Made by a program: the position numbers and the translations under genes. Source: Cryoendolithus antarcticus (taxonomy: Eukaryota > Ascomycota > Dothideomycetes > Cladosporiales > Cladosporiaceae). Taken from it: DNA of 64,000 nucleotides. Positions 10,068-20,619 of the stretch are shown in pieces. Each line of letters begins with the position of its first letter. Positions within the stretch are counted from its first letter, which is position 1. Location: the NCBI GenBank assembly GCA_002077065.1, contig NAJO01000017.1, positions 558,001 to 622,000 on the forward strand, written 5' to 3'. The notes beneath the pieces were generated by a model. It did no database searches. It saw nothing but the letters and a program-made list of their open reading frames with translations, and was not told the origin of the DNA.

Positions 10068-12010
10068 ATGTCTATCCAAAAGATTGCGATCTCGCTGGGT
10101 GCGCTCGGCGCGCTCTTCGGAGCCAATGCGCTGCCCTCACCTCAAGCCTCTACGTATGCAGTCAAAGAGCGCCACCATGTGCCACGCTCGTGGACGCCCG
10201 TGGGAGCTGCGGACAAGAGCGAGACCATCAACTTGCAAATTGGCCTGAAGCAAAGCAACGAGGGTACGGTGGAGCGCCACCTCATGGAGGTCTCCGACCC
10301 GGAGCACGCCCGCTACGGCAACCACTTGACGGCTGCTGAGATCGCCGACATCATTCGCCCAGCCGACGACACCATCAGTATGGTCCACGCCTGGCTGCGC
10401 GAGCATGGAATCGAGAATCTCGATGTTGCACCCGCAAAGGACTGGATCTCGATTGTCGTTCCCATTGAGAAGGCCGAGCAGCTGCTCCAGACTTCCTACT
10501 CGAAGTATAAGCACGTCAACGGCGACATCGTCAACCGTGCCCCGGAGTGGTCCCTCCCGCTTCACCTCCACGAGCACATCGACGTCGTCCAGCCGACCAC
10601 ATCCTTCATGTCTCCCCGCGCCCAGTTCAAGCCATGGGGACCGAAGATCGCGGGCCCACCACAAAGCATGACATGGTGGGAGTCCACTGGCAAGCACCAG
10701 TACGGCCCCAAGCCGGTGCAAGGAACCAACCTTACTGCCCAGATCGCTGCCGTGTGCAACGCCAGCTTCGTCACCCCGCAGTGCATCCGTACCGCATACC
10801 AAACTATCAACTACACCGTGCAAGCTGCCGACAAGAACAGCATCGCAGTCAACAACTACCTCAACGAGACCCAGCGCCGCGATGACGCGCGCCAGTTCCT
10901 TCAGCTCTATCGGCCTGAAGCTGTCTCCGGAGCGGATGACTTCAAGATCGTGATCATTGATGGTGCCGAGAACTACCAAGGCCCGAACATCAGCCGTGTG
11001 ATCGCCGAGGACCACGACGTCGAAGGTAATCTCGACGGCCAACAGGTCCTCTCCATCTCCTGGCCTACACCTTTCACCGCCTTCTCCACTGGCGGTTCTC
11101 CACCGTTCAATCCAGACATTACTACGCCAACCGACACCAACGAGCCATATCTCGCGTTCTTGAACTACGCTCTGGCGCAGCCTAAACTACCATACGTCTT
11201 CTCCTCCTCATACGGAGATGACGAACAGACTGTGCCCGAGAGCTACGCCCGCCGCGCCTGCGCCGGATTCGCCCAGCTCGGCGCCCGTGGCATCACCTAC
11301 TTCGTCTCCTCCGGCGATTTTGGTGTAGGAAGTGATGGTGAATGCTACTCTAACGACGGCAAGAACACCCCCGAATTCCTGCCAGCCTTCCCCACTAGCT
11401 GTCCGTGGGTCACCAGTGTGGGAGGCACCAAGAACTTCAATCCTGAAGTCGCTGTCACGAGGTTTGCGAGTGGTGGTGGGTTCTCGAACTACTTCCCTCA
11501 GCCAGCTTACCAGGCCTCGACCGTCAATGCCTACGTCGCTTCGCTGAACGGTCTGCATGACGGTCTGTACAACACGTCCGGCCGTGCGTACCCCGATGTC
11601 GCAGCCCAGGGGAACTACGATGTTGTTGTCTGGGCGCAGAAGATCATTAGAGTCGGTGGTACGTCTGCGTCCAGCCCAACGTTCGCTGGTGTGATTGCGC
11701 TAGTCAACGATGCGTTGCTGGCTGCGGGCAAGAAGCCGCTTGGATTCATCAACCCTTGGCTGTACAGCAAGGCCTACAAGACCTTCACGGACGTTACGAT
11801 CGGGAGCAGCTTCGGTTGCAACACTACTGGTTTCCCGGCGGCGACTGGCTGGGATGCCGTGACTGGTTTCGGTACACCTGTAAGTTGCGAGCTTCAGATG
11901 ACCTCAAGCATCCGCAGTGGCTAACATTTATTTGGCAGAACTTCCCCAAGCTCGTACAGGCTGCATTCCAGAATCAAGGTGGCAACTGGCACGGCCATGG
12001 TGGCTGGTAA
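10068..12010 (+). CDS. Secreted tripeptidyl peptidase, sedolisin family (S53)
   Basis: An acid-acting secreted serine-carboxyl peptidase of the sedolisin family that removes tripeptides from protein N-termini. Exons are 10068-11879 and 11939-12010 (58-nt intron, GTAAGT...CAG, phase 0), 627 aa. The ATG at 10068 gives a signal peptide, MSIQKIAISLGALGALFGAN. An activation pro-domain follows to about residue 195. The catalytic triad is visible: Glu319 and Asp323 in VEGNLDGQ, and Ser533 in GGTSASSP. The C-terminal calcium-site region runs from DVTIGSSFGCN to the ATGWDAVTGFGTP|NFPKL junction. Retention of the intron would end the protein 15 codons after the GTP, just short of the final block. The His/Gly tail NWHGHGGW is unusual but short. 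Confidence 0.93.
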
Positions 12011-12348
12011 GAGATGGTTCCTAGGATACCGGCATGAAGAAATGAAGCATGAGCAGACAGAGATGTACATACTGTATCAATGCAAGAACGCATCCATGAA
12101 GTGTCATGGCTGAGGCCATCATCGCAACCTCTCCTTCGCCTACACCCTCCCAATATCATCAGGCACCCTGTGGTGCTCATGACTGCACCGCAAGTGTGCA
12201 TTCGGCGCCATCAGACCAGTGAGAATCTCATGGGCGCTGTGATCTCGCCTCCCGCTGGTTCTTGATGACATTGCGGCCGCATTCCTCTTGTTGGCATGGC
12301 ACGGCCAACAGATGCGCATGTAGATCAAGGAACGCGTCAGCGCGTTGA
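12011..12348. other. Intergenic region
   Basis: About 340 bp between the peptidase stop and the first open codons of the HET-like remnant. No N-terminal HET-domain coding sequence can be found here, so the remnant has lost its 5' half. Confidence 0.4.
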
Positions 12349-13283
12349 TCTGACGCCAAGAAGATCATAGACACCATCAACAATATCTTCAAGAAACAAC
12401 AGACGGGGAGCTACTACAAACGCGAGCCCATCCAAGGTCTCGAGTATCTGGTATCGATACTGTCCACATACGATACATCCGACCCTCGCGACACTATCAA
12501 TGCGTTCCGCAACATCGCGAGAGAAACATACATCTCACCTACTCCTAGCACGTTCGCACCGGCTGACATTGAAATGCCTCCAGACCTCGACTACAAGCGA
12601 AGTCTCTTGGACGAATACACCGGCTTCATCAAGTGGATATACAGAAACACAGGCTGCATCGACATTCTGTGTCGGCGTTGGGCGATGGCGGAACGGAAGA
12701 CACAGCCCGGCGGCTACCCTCCACTCAGTGCACTACCGTCTTGGATACAAACCGTAAATGACACTCATCGAAGTGATCGCGCTCTGGGTCGTCGCCGGGA
12801 TGGGGACTGCTTCGTGGGTATGCCAGGACTTGGCCCATACAATGCAACGGAGAACAAGCGCCAGGACTGTACCAGACCGCATGTGCCTACGTACTGAGTA
12901 ATGTTACGGTCAATGGCTACATCAATACCAAAGAACTACTAAGCGGAGACCCACCATACATGGTGAAAAACTTCTTGAAGCGTGTGCACGAAGTCATTTG
13001 GGATCGCTGTTTTATCGAAGTGGAAGCAAAGGGACCGGAGCTCGGAGCGGGTAAGAGAATACACGGTCTAGCACCAAACAAGGCTCGTGTGGGCGACATA
13101 TTGTGTGTTCTGTTCGGATGCACTGTACCCGTCCTGTTGCAGGAGTACACCGACTCGCAAGGTGAGAAATCGTATCATCTCATTGGCGAGACGTACGTCT
13201 ATGGGCTCATGGATGGCGAAGCCATTCTTGCGCGTAGCAAAGAGGCCTTGGATGCAGATACGACATTCTTCCGTATCAACTGA
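12349..13283 (+). pseudogene. Remnant of a HET-domain (heterokaryon incompatibility) gene
   Basis: Two frames together read like the middle and C-terminal part of a fungal HET-domain protein. Frame 1 (12349-12897) includes GLEYLVSILSTYDTSDPRDT, FIKWIYRNTGCIDILCRRWA and DGDCFVGMPGLGPYNAT. Frame 2 (readable from about 12862, certain from 12960 to 13283) includes VGDILCVLFGCTVPVLLQ and YHLIGETYVYGLMDGEAILA, the typical HET C-terminal motif. Between 12850 and 12897 the frame changes without a convincing intron. An in-frame stop lies at 12346-12348, and the N-terminal HET core (the part with the conserved Trp and Glu) is absent. Intact members of this family trigger non-self recognition; this copy should be non-functional. 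Confidence 0.72.
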
Positions 13284-13673
13284 ATGCTTGTCGTGCGGCA
13301 CTGGAAACGTTTAGACTGTGAGTGTCCTATGATCAACAATCAGCAGCAACGAGATCAATGCCGTCCAAACGCTGGGCTCCACGGCCCTCTGGGGCAACGA
13401 ACGGGCTTGACAAGGATCAGACAAGGAACCGGCATGCATAGCTTCTGCAGTCCCCTCGGGTAGGTGCCTTCCTACGCATCACATTACACGCTGTTGGATA
13501 CAGTCAACGAAATCCCAATGCCCTTTGCCGTGCAGCAGTTTGCCATGTGCAGATTGTTCTGTCGGTGCACTCCAGTAAAGGCCAACCTCCCGTATATGTA
13601 TCGCGACATTTCCCTAACTCTCCACCTTTCCAACGCAACACTTCAACACCAGCCCTCACCAACCGCAAGCATC
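13284..13673. other. Intergenic region
   Basis: About 390 bp. The last 150 bp are CT/CA-rich and look like a leader for the next, broken, gene. Nothing else is seen. Confidence 0.4.
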
Positions 13674-14456
13674 ATGGGTACCCGACACCTCGTCTGCATC
13701 TACTACCAAGGCCGTTTCGTGGTTTCGTGGTCGCGCAGTACGGTCAATTCAATGGCTTGTAAGTAACCTCTCGCCAGCCCATATCCTCTACCCATTGAGC
13801 TATTGCGCATGCTGACCAGATCTCCTTTCATTCAGCCCGGAGATAAACGGCCTCAAAAGTTCTCCGCTTCATCGCCATCCCCGATAACATCCGCAAACAC
13901 AAGCTCAGCCTCCCCCACATCGTCGTCCTCTCCGAGAGCGGCACCCCAGGCTTGTCTCCAGACTTCCGGAAAGCCTTGACCTACAGCCCGACGTCTCTAA
14001 AGGAGTACCACGACATCTTTAACACCCCCGCCTCCTTCGTCAACTACGCCAGCACCGATATCCTCAGCTACATCGCCAAAGCCGACGCGAAGCACCCCGT
14101 CCAGATCTGCCGCTGGCTGTCGTTCGCCAACGCCGACATGTGTGAGTGGGTCTACGTCATTGATCTGGATGCGCAGGTATTCGAAGGCTCCTCTCCACCT
14201 CATGACCAAGCCGAAGGGTCAGGGGACGCTGTGGAAGCATCTGCCGAAGGGCAAGGACTCTGTCGACCTCATGGCCAAGTTCGCTCTGAGCGACTTACCC
14301 GCGGAGGAGAAGTTCCTCGACGCGTGCAATGCTGGGTCTGACAGGAGCATGGGGCCGGGTGATTCGAAGCTTGGTGAGATGCAGATAGGCTTGGATCTCG
14401 TCGAGCAGTGTGCTGCGAGTGGTAAGGGTCCGAAGGTGGTGCTTGGTGGTCAGTAG
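13674..14456 (+). pseudogene. Frame-broken copy of a conserved fungal gene of unknown function
   Basis: Starts MGTRHLVCIYYQGRFVV, an opening I associate with a fungal family of unknown function. It is broken by at least two small changes. First, an 8-bp tandem duplication (tttcgtgg at 13715-13722 and 13723-13730) shifts the frame so that AQYGQFNG is lost. Second, after an apparent intron (13759-13835) an A-run at 13855-13858 seems one base too long, so that LRFIAIPDNIRKHKLSL lies in a different frame. A third shift of frame near 14175-14200 separates EWVYVIDLDAQVFEG from LHLMTKPKGQGTLW; a 46-nt GT-AG intron at 14175-14220 could alternatively bridge it. The last frame ends at 14456 with a clean stop. 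The lesions look recent because codons remain recognisable throughout. Confidence 0.68.
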
Positions 14457-15681
14457 GTCTGTCACATGCGGCGGAATAGGCAGAGATTGGAAACGAGAGG
14501 CTGTCTCGTCGGAGATGGATCTCTGGGCCGAGGCTAGGTAGTTGCGCGTTTGATAGTCAAGTCAGTGAAGAGGTCATCCCCACAACACATCTCTGCTCAC
14601 ATCATTCAATCTGCCTTATCTGACCGATGGTAGTGCCATACACAGCTATCCACGCTCATCCGTGGCATACTTGTAGCCATCAATCGTCGTCGTCGTATAT
14701 AACCAAGCCGCCGCAGAACCGACCACGCGCATCGTATTCCGGGATCGTGTAGCTCGTCGGCAGAACTTCTTGGCTCCCGAGACTGGCATGCTCATGAGTA
14801 GTGCACGCCTGGCTAGGCTGGATGCTCGAGAGACGGCTAGCAGACCCGCCAGCGGTGGTCGTCACTACATGAGCGATAAGATGAGACAGTACAGCCACGC
14901 AGACCGAGCGTAAGACAGAAATAGCAATGCCTTCACCTCCACCGCCGTGCTCTTCTAGTGATAACGTGTTGTAGTGATCTTGGATACGGTCAGCCCAACA
15001 ACAGCGTCTTCATAGCGACGTCACATGACTCACTCCTAGTGTGGTACAGAGTGTTGATATTGCTGAACGCGTCCCCGCGCGTATTGTCACGGGAATCGTG
15101 GACTGCGTCGCCAATGTGGACGTCTGCACTACCCGACGCAGTTAGTGCATCGACTCGTAGACTTTGCTTCCCGACGGCCATGGTGCGTTCAAAGTCAGTC
15201 GCTGTTCAATCGATACTGGGAGACTGAATGCTACCACATCAGCGCTGCTTCGGCGATTCATGTATCAGTTGGATGTAACGGGAGTTGCTTCGTAAGGTCA
15301 GTACAGTGCGCACGAGCTGCTCCTGCTTCATACCTGTTGTCATCAAGACACTGGGCACCGACCATTCAGTCTTTCGGGCAGCCAGGCTGACAGGCACCTG
15401 GAACCGGGCTGTTGTGCTGGCTGTGGCTTGCGATTCCTGCATTGGTGCCTAAGACCAGCAGCTTGAAGAGTGGACATGCAGGTCATAACATCCGAGTAGA
15501 GTGCTTCTTCAGTCAGCTCAATCGTATGTCTACACTTACAACCTCTTCTTATAAGTATCTGCCGACGCTGAACCCATCGCTTGATCATTATTTCATTATC
15601 TCCGACTCGCGATCGTCTCGATATCATCACCTCGCGGCTCCCTTGCCATTACACATGCATTTCGTCCAGAGCTCAACCCCG
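14457..15681. other. Intergenic region, 1.2 kb
   Basis: Only short frames. A minus-strand frame at 14680-14898 ends in an acidic GLVIYDDDD tail and could be a gene fragment, but nothing supports it. The right end is the 3' flank of the Zn2Cys6 gene. Confidence 0.4.
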
Positions 15682-18512
15682 TCATCCGGGCGTCCCGGCG
15701 CCCATGAACGTCGCCCCTCCACCAGCCGGCTGACTTGGCTGCTGTTGTATCTGTGGCTGTTGGCCGTTCGTACCCTGCAATTGCTCATCTCCAGTATTCG
15801 GCGGATCGAGGTTCATAGGCCACAGACCCGTCAGGTTCGGGTCCAGCGCAGAGCCGCCCGTGCCTTGGATGTAAGAATCCCAGGCAGACTGCAAATCATG
15901 TTAGCTGGAACTGCGGTTGGGCACGAAGTCAAGGCACGTACCCAGTCAATGTCTCCGCCTCCCATAGCGTCCAAGCCACCGAAGCCACCGAAGCCACCTG
16001 CGCCAAACATCTGCGTGAACGGACTCGCAGGTCCACCATCGCCTGCGAGAGCATCCGCACCCGGCGTAAGCCCAGTAGCATACCCATCTCCGTAGCCACC
16101 TCGATCATTCACTGGCTCAGCATTGAGCAGCCCGTTCATACCCACCGGATACCCTGCACTCCGTTGCTGGCTTTGTTGCTGCGCTTCCGCAGCGAGATTC
16201 TGTAGATTGAAGCCACGACCTGGCGACATCCCGCCGGACGATAGGAGCCCGAGTGTCATAGCCGCACTCTGCTCAGGCGGAAGATCATCGGCACCCATAC
16301 CCGCTGCGGAGCCGTTGGGAAATAAGCCATAGACTGCGCCTCGTGAAGTGTTGTGATTCGGCACTCCATGGTGGTCTAGTAGCCCTGTCGCAGCAACAGC
16401 AGCCGAAGAAATCTGCTGTGTTTGTAATTGTTGGAGATGCTTCAGCTTGTCGACCATGACTCTTAGCGCGACAGAGGCTTTGTAAGCTTCCATACTCTGC
16501 TCCCGAACGGATTCCCAAATCGTAATGCAGTGCTCGACAGCACGCATCATGGCCTCTCTGCGATCTCCATCGTAGTGGTCTGCTGCCAGCGGAGGTGGAG
16601 ACGTCGGTGCGCTGCGATTCCGCCGCCGCTCGGTTTCGGCAACGTGGTACAGGTCCATGCATACGTTCACGCTGGCTAGGAGGAAGTCATGGGTTGTGAG
16701 TGAAGAGATGTACCATTTCACGCTTCGCAAGCGGCCACCGGGTTGGGATTCTTCGTGAAGTGTGGCTTGATGGGCTAGCATCTCCATCGAGGCGTCGATG
16801 CATGTTCGCCGGCTGTAGGCAAAGCGAGGATTATCTCTGCCTCGTGCGATGAAGCGACGATGCAGCACAAATAGCGAGCGCAGGTAGATGAGCTCCAGTC
16901 CCAGCCGCTGCATGATCAGATTCGCCGGATCGCGGGAAGAGTCGTGGAACGATCGCATTCGCAAGAGCGGAGGATGAGCTGCCCTCATCTCCCGCAGATC
17001 TTGATCAAACTTCATCGTCTCCTCGTAGCTTGGCGGGTCAGTGAGAGATTGCACTCTTTCAACAAGCTTGCCGAACAGAAACGTCATCTTCGACTTTGCA
17101 ATCATGTAAGTCATCGGTGTAGCTTCGAACGAAGGTCTCGAAGCTGGCAAAGCCGGCAGGTCCTCGTGCAGCTCATCGTCGTATAGGTTTCGGGGAGGCA
17201 GCGTGTCGATATGATCCGAGCGTACCATTGCAGGAAGTCCGAACTGGAAGGAGATTAGGAGGTCGCATTGTCGGATGAAGGTCCACACTCTGCGCCGCAT
17301 CTCGGCCTGAAAGGGTGTGATACTGGGATGTGGGCCAGGGTCGCGATGGTAGCCCATGCGCAGTGCCAGGCGCACGCAGAGACTTGTCATGAGTAGCACG
17401 CTGGGCTCAGCATCTCGGGATCGACCGTACTCTGCTTGGACGTGTAATACCAGTGTTTCCAGAACTTGCGGAAGCGGCTGGGTGATGTCCCCTAGTAGTA
17501 GACATTGCGCCGTCAGTCTTCGGAAGTCATGCGAGCTCTCCAATGATCTGCCTTGATACTCTGGCGGCTCATCGCCCGCTCTGTGGTACGACTGCAGCGA
17601 GAGTGTCATCATGGCGAAGCACATGCCCAGCCAGACGACGGGCGTGGCACTGGGGTTCATCCAATGCGCATCGTATTCTCTCTGAAATGAGGGTCCATGT
17701 ATGATGTGCACAGATGGATCGTATGCGTTGAAATAGCGCGCAATCAGCCGATCGCTTTCGACTTTCGGCGGGAATTGTGCGAGGATCTCCTCCTTGCTCG
17801 ATGCGGCGCAGTTACCTTGCAGAAGGAAAGCCGTCCCCTGCTTTTCCCTCGCTTTCGCCGCATTGACGCGATTCAGATGATTCGTGTAGTCCTCCTTGTG
17901 GCTGTCAAAGTACCTCTTGACCTCTCCGATCTCAGCCAGAATCGCATACCAATGCGCATCTGAAGCATACATGGCCCTTCCTGTGTTGTCCACCTTCATA
18001 ATGCCAATTCCCTTGCTGACCTGCTCGACCTCGCTATCCTCATCGCCATTCTCGCCTTCCTCGCGAATCATGTCCGTACCCTCAACATCCAGCCGTAAAT
18101 CCGAGGCAGTAGAAAGACTATTACTCCTGCTCGAATGGATAGCTGCTCTTGCCGCTGTCGCACCGCCTTCCATCGGCTGACCTTGCCCGTTCGTCATGAG
18201 TGACAGTACGAGGCCTTCTAGCCGATCGATGCGATTCTGCATGTCGTCTGGAGACTGTTCAGCGTTCCCGCCGCCCATGCTGCTGGCCTTGCGGGTCTTG
18301 GGCGCGGCGTAATTGCAGGACGCCATGTCGCCGCGCTTGCTGCAGTTGTCGCATGGGTGGCCGCGATTACATTTGAGCTTTCGGTGTCGACAGGGCGCGC
18401 ATGACAGCGGGACGCGATTGCGCTTGCGGACCACGCGGAACTGAGGCGTGTCTGGTGATGCGCCATTGGAGGAGGTGGAGGAGGGCGGTGTGGGTTGAGG
18501 ACCAGGAGGCAT
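15682..18512 (-). CDS. Zn(II)2Cys6 transcription factor with fungal-specific middle domain
   Basis: A nuclear DNA-binding regulator. Exons are 18512-15942 and 15888-15682 on the minus strand (53-nt intron, phase 0), 925 aa. The binuclear zinc cluster is complete at residues 38-66, with spacing C-X2-C-X6-C-X5-C-X2-C-X8-C, followed by a basic linker. The fungal transcription factor domain (PF04082 type) spans about 230-520: YFNAYDPSVHIIHGPSFQRE, CVRLALRMGYHRDPG, MRRRVWTFIRQCDLLISFQ. The C-terminus is Gly/Gln-rich and likely activating. I chose the ATG at 18512, 37 codons before the first zinc Cys; an in-frame ATG at 18785 would add 91 residues with no conserved feature. Targets cannot be read from sequence. 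Confidence 0.9.
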
Positions 18513-20619
18513 GGTGTGATCGGCAGTATACTGCGATGGACGCGCTGCTTGCGCCGTGATGAGCCCGCGATCTGAGGTCGCTGTCGCAAGCGAAGTACCG
18601 CCTAGTCCGGGGTTACTCGGGGGTGATGATGAAACTCGAATGGCTGGCCGGCTTTCCCAGTTGCTCAAGATCCAGTTACTACGCTGTGAAGTGCGCGCGC
18701 TCCTATACGCAGCTTTGGCGATAGATCGAGTGCAGTAGGTAGACACCGACAATGCGCGAGGTCTGATGTAGTCCAGACACGCCAAGAGTTCTCTCGTGTG
18801 GGGTTCAGATGCGAGTGCTCAAACCTTTGCACTCCTGCTGTGGTTTGCAAGGTGAGCGACCGAATCAGCAATGCGAACGTAGAGCCGCAGACGCAAGCTA
18901 GCGCATGGGTAGTAAGCCGATATACGTGAGTCACCGGATCTTGGAGAGGGCTGAGAGTGGGACGGGAGGAGGTGAGGTCGAGGACGGAGATAGCTTAACC
19001 CCGTCTTAAGGACGAGGAGGATATCTAGGGAGTGACGCGCCGCTGCTGCTGCCTCGAGTCTTCCAACTAGCCATGTGCTATTGCCGCATAGCAACCTGCC
19101 TCAACGAGGCTCCTGCTGCCCAATCCCGAGGATTTGGGTTCCTTCCCTGACGCTGCGAGTGTCGTTGCGATCCTGCGCTCCATCCATGTTACAATATAGC
19201 ACCATTAGCTTGCCTGCACATCCTCCATTGGGGTAGTCGATCAGATATGGACGAAGGTATGGGAGACTGAGAACGCTCAAGATCGCAGCAGCCAAGAATT
19301 GGGGAGAGACAACAAACACATGATGGTGCTACGAGTTCCGCAATGCATGCCTTTACTCACTGTCATGTTGGCGCGTCTGCAAGACGTCTGAGAAGCTGGG
19401 ACGTCCTGCGGCCGTTCGCTATGCAGTCCATCTGAATGCATACCAGAGGGCGCGAGCTGGAAGTCCGCTGTGCGCGCTGCGCTGCCAGCGATGGGCAAAT
19501 GCTTGATTTCGCGACTTTACGCGTTGCGAGGGGCTATCATGCACCATTGCCCAGGATGTCGACCAGGTCACAGTGTATTGGCAGCTCTGCAAAGCAGGAT
19601 GCAAGTCTTGGTGTTCATACAGATACGACGATAAGTGACGCGCCTCGTTGTCATGCTATTCTCATTGCAGTCATTGCCATTCGTGCTAATTCATGGTCGT
19701 GCGCCCGCGATGTGGTGTCGATCTGTCGAGTGAAGTTGGCAGCTGGCGAAGCGCATCACCGACGGCAATCTGCCTGCGACACGTCCAGCCGCGCGCAGAT
19801 CACAAGTGCCGCAAATATTCGCTGTATGCGGTAGAGAAGTGTAGTGGCGAAAGTGACCGGAGAGCGCGACCTTCGCGACGCGCTTCTCAGATTCCGCGGC
19901 CGTTAAGGTTTTCATAGACTCCCAGCAAAACAATTGTATGTGGAGCGCATCTTTCTCGCCGCCCCACAGCGATCATCCGAGCCGGCGCGGCGGTGCCCTG
20001 CTAGGCGAGCAAAGTCAGCAAGGCGTGTGCGGGAGGCTTGATCGCTCAGCAGCCAACGCTTGTCTCCGCCAATCAGTCGGAGAGTTCACGTGTCAGCGCG
20101 TGGCAAAACACAGTGACAAACACCACAAAACTTCCGAATAGATCGTGAAGCACGTAGCCGAAGATGACCATGAACTCAAGTAATACACTGTTCGCTTCTT
20201 CCTCGGTTACTCTCACAGTCCTGCACAAGGGCTATCTCATCGGAGCGATTGCATGGCTTGCCGCTGCGATCCGAAACAAGCCTGTGCGTTCCCATTGGCA
20301 CAGCAAACAGGCTTTCGGGGCACCGTCAGCGACGAGGGACCGAGGCGGGCATATCGATAAAGTGATGTAAGAAGCGCTTGAGCTTGCAGCTTAGTTGCCA
20401 TCGTCTTGGTCATCCTCGTGGAGGAGTTGAGAGTGGAGCTGCAGGATTCAGCAAGCGTTTGCACTACAGATTACAGATCCTGGGAGGAGAAGGTAGCTCC
20501 TACCTGCACGATTGAGCCTGTCTTCACCACTGCTGCTATCTTGCTTGCTTCCTCAGGATCATTCGCGGGGAGCTTCTTCTCACTCACACAACAGACGGCC
20601 GACGAGGCTTTACACAAGC
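18513..20619. other. Long intergenic region between divergent genes
   Basis: About 2.1 kb separate the start of the Zn2Cys6 gene (minus) from that of the AspRS-DUF2156 gene (plus). Frames within it (for example 19436-19834) have no recognisable product. The first 273 bp could be coding if the upstream ATG at 18785 is used. The region must hold both promoters; no repeat or RNA gene is evident. Confidence 0.4.

Noticed and set aside
10137..11042. 301-codon minus ORF antisense to the tripeptidyl peptidase
   Set aside because: Lies wholly over conserved sense coding sequence; high-GC shadow frame.
18513..18785. Longer N-terminus for the Zn2Cys6 factor starting at 18785
   Set aside because: Adds 91 residues of no known feature; the nearer ATG gives the usual short lead before the zinc cluster.
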